In this document: positions 33,339 to 38,256 of the stretch, piece by piece
Position numbering within the stretch: position 1 is the first letter of the stretch
Layout of the letters: each line of letters opens with the position of its first letter
Assembly: GCA_947572405.1 (NCBI GenBank)
Contig: CANPBV010000002.1
Location: 1 to 38,256 of the forward strand
Origin: an uncultured Mycoplasmatota bacterium
Lineage (GTDB): Bacteria > Bacillota_I > Bacilli_A > RF39 > UBA660
Direction of reading: 5' to 3'
DNA: 38,256 nucleotides
Program-made: the position numbers and the translations under genes
Notes under the pieces: generated by a model
What the model was told of the DNA's origin: nothing
Seen by the model: only the letters and a program-made list of their open reading frames with translations
Database searches by the model: none

Positions 33339-34442
33339 ATGGTAAAAGTAATGACAGTATTTGGCACAAGGCCAGAAGCCATAAAAATGGCCCCTTTGGT
33401 GAAAGAATTAAAGACCAGAAAGGAAATAGAGACCATTGTATGTGTGACTGCACAACATAGGGAAATGTTAGATCAGGTGTTAGAAGCATTTGACATTAAG
33501 CCAGATTATGATTTAAATATTATGAAACAGGGACAAACCTTGGCGGATGTGACAACAAGGGCCTTACAGGGACTAGAAAAGGTAATCAAAGAGACGAATC
33601 CTGATATAGTACTTGTCCATGGAGATACAACAACTACATTCGCAGGAGCTTTGGCTGCTTTTTATAATAGTGTTTCGATTGGGCATGTAGAAGCTGGACT
33701 TAGAACATGGGATAAATATTCCCCGTATCCAGAAGAAATGAACCGACAAATGGTTGGATGTATGGCTGATATGCATTTTTCCCCAACAATCGTAAGTGCA
33801 GAAAATTTATTAAATGAAGGAAAGAAAAAGGAAAATATTTATATTACAGGAAACACAGCCATTGATGCCATGAAAACAACGGTAAGAAAAGATTATCAAC
33901 ATGAAGTATTGGATTGGGCTAAAGATAGTAAAATGATTTTATTGACTGCCCATAGAAGAGAAAATCTTGGAGATCCAATGTTTCACATATTTAAAGCCGT
34001 AAAAAGAATCGTGGATGAATTTCCAGATATCAAAGTGATTTATCCAATTCATCTGAACCCTAAAGTGAGAGAAATTGCCAGAGAAGTTTTAAAAAATTGT
34101 GATAGGGTTAAATTAATTGAACCGTTAGAAGTAGTTGATTTTCATAACTTTATTAATCAGTCCTATATTATTTTAACGGATAGTGGAGGAATTCAAGAAG
34201 AAGCTCCTTCACTTGGAAAACCTGTGTTAGTTCTTAGAGATACCACAGAGCGTCCGGAAGGGATTACTGCAGGGACATTAAAACTAGTTGGGACAGAGGA
34301 AGAAAATATTTATAATGAAACAAAAGTATTACTTACTGATAAAGCTGAATATGAAAAAATGAGTCGTGCAAGCAATCCCTATGGGGATGGAGAAGCTAGT
34401 AAACGTATAGTGGATGCAATTATGGAAAGATTTTCAAAATAA
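33339..34442 (+). CDS. wecB: Non-hydrolysing UDP-N-acetylglucosamine 2-epimerase
   Basis: A 367-residue epimerase that makes UDP-ManNAc from UDP-GlcNAc, using a GT-B-like fold. Motifs are FGTRPEAIKMAPLV, VTAQHREMLDQVLE, HGDTTTTFAGALA, HVEAGLRTWDKYSPYPEEMN, TAHRRENLG and SDSGGIQEEAPSLGKPVLV. Start ATG 33339 follows AGAAGGAGAT by a normal distance. It supplies UDP-ManNAc for the polysaccharide; with the UDP-hexose dehydrogenase at 25287 the pathway could make a uronic acid such as ManNAcA or glucuronic acid separately. Confidence 0.94.
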   Translation: MVKVMTVFGTRPEAIKMAPLVKELKTRKEIETIVCVTAQHREMLDQVLEAFDIKPDYDLNIMKQGQTLADVTTRALQGLEKVIKETNPDIVLVHGDTTTTFAGALAAFYNSVSIGHVEAGLRTWDKYSPYPEEMNRQMVGCMADMHFSPTIVSAENLLNEGKKKENIYITGNTAIDAMKTTVRKDYQHEVLDWAKDSKMILLTAHRRENLGDPMFHIFKAVKRIVDEFPDIKVIYPIHLNPKVREIAREVLKNCDRVKLIEPLEVVDFHNFINQSYIILTDSGGIQEEAPSLGKPVLVLRDTTERPEGITAGTLKLVGTEEENIYNETKVLLTDKAEYEKMSRASNPYGDGEASKRIVDAIMERFSK

Positions 34443-34452
34443 GGAGAAATCA

Positions 34453-35430
34453 ATGAAAGTAATTGCGTATGACTTTGATGGAACCATCTATGATGGAGAT
34501 TCTTCCATTGATTTTTATAAATTTTGTTTAAAAAAGAAAAAAAGCATTTGTAAATATTGGCCGAGGCAATTATGGTTTTTCGTACTTTATATTTTGGGCA
34601 TAAAAACAAAAACAGAAATGAAAGAGGTATTCTTTTGTTTTTTGAAAGATTTTAAAAATCAAGAACAACTAATAAAAGAGTTTTGGGAAATTCATTATAA
34701 AAAGATGAAAAATTGGTATTTAGAAAAAAAGCATTCTGATGATATTATTATTTCGGCTTCTCCAGAATTTTTATTAGAGATTCCTTGTCAAAAGTTAAAG
34801 GTAAAGGATTGTATTGCTTCTGTAGTAGATCAAAAAACAGGAAAGTTTTTAAGAGAAAACTGTCATGGAGAAGAAAAAGTAAAAAGATTAAAAGAAAAAT
34901 ATAAAAATGTAATCGTTGCAGAAATGTATACAGATAGTAGTGTAGACTTACCTATGATTGAATTATCTAATAAAGGTTTCAAAGTAAAAAAAGATAATAT
35001 AATTCCTTATTATGATTATCAGGAAACGACCTTTGAAAAAATAAAACATACCTTTTTTACTCCAACGTTTATTCGTTTTGTTCTTGTAGGTTGCTTAAAT
35101 ACTTTTAATGGTGTATTATTTTCTTTTTTGTATTCTTTACTGATTGAAAATGCAACATTGGCTTTTGCTATAGGATATATCACTAGCCTAACTATTTCTT
35201 ACTTATTAAATAGTTATATTACATTTCGTGATAAGTATTTAACATTTTCAAAATTTATGAAATTTTGTATTTCCTATATTCCAAATTTCTTGATTCAATT
35301 ACTTTGCGTTTATATAATTACTAATATATTAGGATTATATAAATTGATTGCTTATATGATAGCTGCTATTATAGGGATCCCAATTACTTATTTGGCTTTG
35401 TTATTACTTCCATTTAAAAAAAAGAAATAA
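34453..35430 (+). CDS. HAD-family phosphatase fused to a GtrA-like flippase domain
   Basis: A 325-residue fusion. Residues 1 to about 195 form a SerB-like HAD phosphatase with the DxD nucleophile motif YDFDGTIYDGD, SASPEFL (second motif), and YTDSSVDLPMIEL (late acidic motif). From about residue 205 to the end a GtrA-type membrane domain follows (FIRFVLVGCLNTFNGVLFSF, SYLLNSYITFRDKY), ending in a KKKK tail. I start at ATG 34453 after AAGGAGAAA; the longer frame from 34414 lies inside the wecB gene. It is the last gene of the locus, 10 bp after wecB. It may remove a phosphate from, or link, a lipid-phosphate intermediate that the GtrA part flips, but this is an inference. Confidence 0.8.
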   Translation: MKVIAYDFDGTIYDGDSSIDFYKFCLKKKKSICKYWPRQLWFFVLYILGIKTKTEMKEVFFCFLKDFKNQEQLIKEFWEIHYKKMKNWYLEKKHSDDIIISASPEFLLEIPCQKLKVKDCIASVVDQKTGKFLRENCHGEEKVKRLKEKYKNVIVAEMYTDSSVDLPMIELSNKGFKVKKDNIIPYYDYQETTFEKIKHTFFTPTFIRFVLVGCLNTFNGVLFSFLYSLLIENATLAFAIGYITSLTISYLLNSYITFRDKYLTFSKFMKFCISYIPNFLIQLLCVYIITNILGLYKLIAYMIAAIIGIPITYLALLLLPFKKKK

Positions 35431-35468
35431 ATTTAAAATATTGCATATAATATATTGATTTCAGCAAT

Positions 35469-35497
35469 TTGACATTCTATTTTAAATATGGTAGAAT
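35469..35497 (+). promoter_or_regulatory. Strong sigma-A promoter for the structured RNA
   Basis: A consensus -35 TTGACA (35469-35474) and TAGAAT (35492-35497) are exactly 17 bp apart. This is the best -35 in the window, as expected for a highly expressed RNA. The predicted start is near 35504. Confidence 0.75.
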
Positions 35498-35503
35498 GTT
35501 GAT

Positions 35504-36105
35504 TGTAAATTGAAATGGCACATTATTCTAGTCAATTTCGTTTATTATGAGGGTGGCCCTAAAAAGTCACTAAAGAGCATATCTGTGAAACTTCTTGTGC
35601 TTGCTTCTTACGCCCAGTTTGGGGTGAGTGCTGGGAGGGATAGATGATTGGGCAACTGTAATGGCATACAGGAAAACCGACCCACCATCTTGGAGACCTA
35701 ATCTTGTTATTTCCCTATACACGAAAGTTGATGGAGAAGTGACGACTTAGGATTAAACCTACTATGTGATGATAAGTTACGAGTAGTGTAGCTTGTCCTG
35801 AGTGAGTATTTGGGGATTATTGAACAGCTTTTATTTGAATGGCCAACCAAATAAAAGAATTGCAATATGAAACAATACTTGCAAAAAGGAACTAATAATA
35901 AACAGAGTTGTCGAGGAAATCTCCTAGAGTGTCTATTTATATAGGATTGCAGTGCGTACTCAGTGGCAATCAAGTCATATATTCGGTGACGATATATTTA
36001 CTTCTATAATGGGGAACCCCTCTTCTGGTAACGGGAGAGTTTGAAGTAAGGGAAATCCTACTTGACCTTAAGACGCAAAGTTTACTATATAGATAGCCAT
36101 TTTTT
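35504..36105 (+). ncRNA. Large structured RNA, probable OLE RNA
   Basis: About 600 nt without coding capacity but with many helices. Examples are the perfect 10-bp stem CTTTTATTTG (35828-35837)/CAAATAAAAG (35848-35857), GATTGC/GCAATC around 35945-35970, GGGG-AA-CCCC around 36010-36020, and AAGTA/TACTT near 36043-36064. It has its own strong promoter and runs directly into a gene for a small CNNM/DUF21-like membrane protein. OLE RNA (ornate, large, extremophilic; about 610 nt) is known to sit immediately upstream of oapA, with which it forms a membrane ribonucleoprotein linked to stress tolerance (Mg2+, cold, alcohols). Size and context fit; I did not compare it to the Rfam OLE model. Exact ends are estimates. 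Confidence 0.7.
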
Positions 36106-36129
36106 TTGTATATTTTTAGGAGGTAGATG

Positions 36130-36711
36130 ATGGGAAAATATATGAATGAATTAAATAAAAATAAAAAGTTTAAAAAGGAGAAAAAATTAGTTGATTATAG
36201 TTGGATTTTAAAGATATCAATGATTGCTTTTACCTTATCTATTGTATTTTCATTGCTTTCTGAAACAGTAATGCCAAAAGTAAATCTTTGGATCGGAATT
36301 GTCATTTTGATTTTATTTATTGGAATAGGAATCGCATTCGATATGGTAGGGGTTGCAGTAACAGCGGCCGAAGAAACTCCATTTCATTCCATGGCGGCTA
36401 GAAAGGTAAGAGGGGCAAAGGTAGCAGTTAAATTTAAAAGAAACGCGGCTCAGGTTTCTTCATTCTGCAATGATGTAATTGGAGACATTTGTGGGATTGT
36501 ATCAGGTTCTACTGGGGCTATTTTGTCAATTACAATATCCAACTCGTTACAGATAGACGCTTTACTAGTAAGCTTACTTGTAACTGCCTTAATTGCAGCC
36601 TTAACAATTGGTGGAAAAGCGATGGGGAAGGGGTTTGCAGTGACCAAAAGTAATGTGATATTATTTGAGTTTTCTAAAATTGTATCTTTAATTTATAATC
36701 CTAAAAAATAG
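36130..36711 (+). CDS. oapA: OapA-like (OLE-associated) membrane protein, CNNM/DUF21-like
   Basis: A 193-residue protein with four likely membrane helices (about residues 28-48, 55-77, 125-150, 150-172) and a conserved cytoplasmic loop containing AVTAAEETPFHSMAARKV, RGAKVAVKFKRNAAQVSSFC and NDVIGDICGIVSGSTGA. This loop matches the CNNM/DUF21 membrane-domain pattern, as described for OapA, the protein partner of OLE RNA. AGGAGGT (36118-36124) stands at a better distance from ATG 36130 than from the overlapping ATG 36127. A strong terminator spans its stop. If the upstream RNA is OLE, the two form a membrane ribonucleoprotein. If it is not, a Mg2+-transport-related CNNM fragment is the alternative. 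Confidence 0.75.
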   Translation: MGKYMNELNKNKKFKKEKKLVDYSWILKISMIAFTLSIVFSLLSETVMPKVNLWIGIVILILFIGIGIAFDMVGVAVTAAEETPFHSMAARKVRGAKVAVKFKRNAAQVSSFCNDVIGDICGIVSGSTGAILSITISNSLQIDALLVSLLVTALIAALTIGGKAMGKGFAVTKSNVILFEFSKIVSLIYNPKK

Positions 36712-36735
36712 TAGAAATTAAATTCTACTATTTTT
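36704..36735. terminator. Bidirectional terminator between oapA and the acyltransferase pseudogene
   Basis: A 13-bp stem AAAAATAGTAGAA (36704-36716)/TTCTACTATTTTT (36723-36735) with an ATTAAA loop. The + strand stop TAG of oapA (36709-36711) is in the left arm, and the - strand stop of the convergent pseudogene (36718-36720) is in the loop, so it ends both. Confidence 0.75.
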
Positions 36736-37706
36736 GTGTTTTGAAAAAAATATGAAAAGTGTTTTTGTATATTCATAAATGTATAAAAGTATTATTCCAC
36801 TTAATATAGAACAACTAAAAACCAAAATAATATTAACCATTAAACTATTTGTAATATTTAAAATAGACATATGTTGCATAATAAATAAATAATGTGTTAA
36901 ATAAATGAAATAACTATATTTATCATTGCGCTTTAACAGCAAATTGTATTTAATTTGGAATTTATCAAAAATAATATAAAGTACAAAATATAGCATAATT
37001 CCCAGAAATACTCGTCCAAAATCAGAAAGGATAGATATATGACTAGTAACAAAACTTGGAAGATTGATAGGTAGATGATACCAATAAATAATACGAAAAG
37101 GGAATAGACATAAAAATAAAATAAACATTGAAATAAAGAAATTCTTTTTTTCTTTTTTTAAAGTACAGTGTTTGGTAAAATAATATCCTAATACATAATT
37201 ACATATCCATGCTGGATTGATGTTAACCACGTGAAATTCAAACAGTAAGATAGTAATTAATAAAAATAAGATCAAAGTTTTTAAATGGCCCTTGTTTTTA
37301 AATAAAATTTGTAATATTGGAGTAATGACATAACAAATTAAAATATAACTTACAAACTATGTGTTATCTAAAGAGAATAATCTTCCACAAAAGCCCCCAA
37401 AGCCAAGTACATTAGCTAAAATGAATAATTTAGAATATTTAATATTATATAAGAAATAATCTACACAAGTTATGATTAACACTAAAATGCTAAGTGGCAA
37501 TAATATTTTTATTAGTCTTTGCTTGTAAAACTGTTTCCAGTCTTTTATTTCTTTTTGTCCATATAAATATCCTGAAATAAAAAAGAAGATTTGTACTCCT
37601 ATAGTAAGCCAATAATAAAAAGAAATATCCAACTGTTGATAAATGTGGCAAAATATAATTAAAGAAGCAAATCGAATTAAAGGTATTGTTATATTTTTTC
37701 TTTCAT
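36718..37706 (-). pseudogene. Acyltransferase-3 family pseudogene (amber stop plus lost start)
   Basis: A membrane acyltransferase, about 330 residues, of the OafA/Acyl_transf_3 type. The - strand ORF from 37632 reads YYWLTIGVQIFFFISGYLYG and QRLIKILLPL, the usual N-terminal region, until an in-frame TAG at 37357-37359. The same frame then continues without a break (FVSYILICYVITPILQ...) through PAWICNYVLGYYF and SYFIYLTHYLFIMQ to TAA at 36718. The likely start, ATG at 37706, is out of frame because the following A run has 6 rather than 7 As; with one more A it would read KEKNITIPLIRFASLIIFCH, a standard beginning with its His. Two lesions make it non-functional unless suppressed. Confidence 0.75.
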
Positions 37707-37792
37707 AAAATTCTTCAATCTAGTGTATTTTTACTATTTCTCATTATCACATACATTTTGAAAGAAAACAAAATTCCTTATGATAGCTTATA

Positions 37793-38032
37793 TTATTTAA
37801 ATAACTCGGTAATATTAATATTTAATGCATTTGCAATTCTTCCCAAAACAGCTATGGTTAAATGCTTATTGCGATGTTCATTTTCAATATCACAAATATA
37901 TTCTCTAGATAAGTCTGTCATGTCAGCTAAATCCTGTTGTGTCAAATGCTGTCTTAGACGATAATACTTAATGTTTTTTCTGATGATAGAATAATAATAT
38001 TCATCATTATGAACATACATTTTCGTCCTCAT
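37793..38032 (-). CDS. XRE-family helix-turn-helix regulator
   Basis: A 79-residue single-domain DNA-binding protein. The HTH reads LTQQDLADMTDLSREYICDI, with the recognition helix, followed by a scaffold that ends LGRIANALNINITELFK, the usual XRE pattern. I chose ATG 38032 because AGGTGAT stands just before it on the - strand; the frame could extend to a GTG at 38041. It lies between the acyltransferase pseudogene and the divergent FkbH-like fragment and may regulate itself and a neighbour. Its target is not known. Confidence 0.85.
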   Translation of the reverse strand: MRTKMYVHNDEYYYSIIRKNIKYYRLRQHLTQQDLADMTDLSREYICDIENEHRNKHLTIAVLGRIANALNINITELFK

Positions 38033-38099
38033 AAGAATCACCTACATCTATTTTCTTAGAAAAAAGTCTTTAAATATATAGGCTGACAGCCACATTTTG

Positions 38100-38108
38100 T
38101 GTTATAAT
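38100..38108 (+). promoter_or_regulatory. Extended -10 promoter for the FkbH-like fragment
   Basis: TGTTATAAT at 38100-38108 has the extended -10 form. The best -35-like hexamer (CTGACA, 38083-38088) is only 14 bp upstream, too close for a normal spacer. An AGGAGGTG site follows before ATG 38139. Confidence 0.5.
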
Positions 38109-38138
38109 GAGTCTAGGTATAAAAATAGGAGGTGCGAA

Positions 38139-38256
38139 ATGAGAGAATTAGAATACCCATTTGATAATGACTATATTTTAAAGAAAAAAAAGTCTTTAAA
38201 AAAAGTTGTGTTCAACTTTATGACTGATTGAGATATTCAGAATAAGCGACATTTAA
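38139..38256 (+). pseudogene. Truncated/frameshifted gene resembling the start of an FkbH-like HAD protein
   Basis: ATG 38139 follows AGGAGGTG and opens a 30-codon frame (MRELEYPFDNDYILKKKKSL) that resembles the N-terminus of FkbH/HAD-IIIC proteins as I remember them, and ends at TGA 38229. Beyond a few inserted or deleted bases the following sequence (TCAACT, ACTGAT, GAGAT, TTCAGAAT) can be read as STTDEIQN, like the G-S-T-T segment that follows in such proteins. This suggests a broken copy running out of the window. If the family memory is wrong, a 30-codon peptide gene is the alternative. Confidence 0.4.

Larger units (their letters stand above)
35431..36129. other. ~700-bp gene-free region holding the structured RNA and the oapA leader
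   Basis: No convincing protein-coding frame on either strand. It contains the promoter at 35469, the large RNA and the ribosome binding site of the next gene. The base composition is less AT-rich and hairpin-rich than normal spacers in this window. Confidence 0.8.

Noticed and set aside
35707..35973. Minus-strand 88-codon frame inside the large RNA
   Set aside because: Composition unlike the neighbouring proteins, no ribosome binding site, antisense to a strong promoter and helices; taken as a chance frame.
35504..36105. Other large RNAs: RNase P RNA, tmRNA, group I/II intron, ROOL or GOLLD
   Set aside because: No RNase P or tmRNA core strings, no intron-encoded protein or flanking exons, and no phage/plasmid context. 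The neighbouring OapA-like gene favours OLE.
36704..36735. Mobile-element end or attachment site at the inverted repeat between oapA and the acyltransferase pseudogene
   Set aside because: The repeat is fully explained as a shared bidirectional terminator, and no transposase or integrase gene lies in the window.
1..38256. CRISPR array, tRNA or rRNA genes, prophage or integrase genes
   Set aside because: Looked for regularly spaced repeats, cloverleaf-like tRNA sequences with conserved arms, rRNA strings and phage genes; none was visible by eye.

Overview
The window comes from a low-GC (roughly 30% by eye) Gram-positive-type bacterium of the Firmicutes/Bacilli side. Intergenic spacing is tight, ribosome binding sites are strong AGGAGG types, promoters are clear sigma-A-like ones, TGA is used as a stop (so this is not the Mycoplasma code), and there are lipobox lipoproteins, an autolysin and PASTA proteins. 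The best guess is an uncultured, probably host-associated and genome-reduced Bacilli/Erysipelotrichia/RF39-like lineage. The lineage is an inference and was not tested.

Layout. (1) 1-1710: an ABC transporter ATPase without a permease partner, then a broken peptide deformylase. (2) 1764-2793: two tandem paralogous lipoproteins. (3) 2893-14218: housekeeping genes on the + strand: murD, eno, a DUF5710/zinc-ribbon protein, an FtsK/SpoIIIE translocase, rsmE, a one-helix acidic protein, mtaB, a small unknown protein, recD2 and a 49-codon membrane-anchored microprotein. (4) 14592-19729: two convergent cell-wall genes, a secreted glucosaminidase with InlB-type repeats and a three-helix PASTA protein without a kinase domain. 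(5) 19973-35430: one co-directional surface-polysaccharide locus of about 15.5 kb. (6) 35504-36711: a roughly 600-nt structured RNA with its own promoter, followed by a small CNNM/OapA-like membrane protein. This looks like an OLE RNA-oapA pair. (7) 36718-38256: decaying accessory genes (an acyltransferase pseudogene, an XRE regulator, and a fragment resembling the start of an FkbH-like gene).

How the genes work together. The polysaccharide locus has a Wzy/ligase-like membrane protein fused to an Alg14-like domain, the matching Alg13-like subunit, and a Gtr-type module (DPM-like GT2, DUF2304, GtrA flippase, GT-C-like transferase) that would charge, flip and transfer a lipid-linked sugar. It also has UDP-glucose dehydrogenase, a Wzx flippase, two more GT2s, a GT32, a GT4, a polysaccharide deacetylase, a WecB epimerase and a HAD-phosphatase/GtrA fusion. 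No initiating phosphoglycosyltransferase or chain-length regulator is visible, so these must lie elsewhere if the pathway works.

The most notable items are the OLE-like RNA/OapA pair, the two domain fusions in the polysaccharide locus, several genes whose stop codon is embedded in the terminator hairpin, and the number of freshly broken genes (deformylase, two acyltransferases, an FkbH-like gene), which suggests ongoing gene loss or assembly errors.
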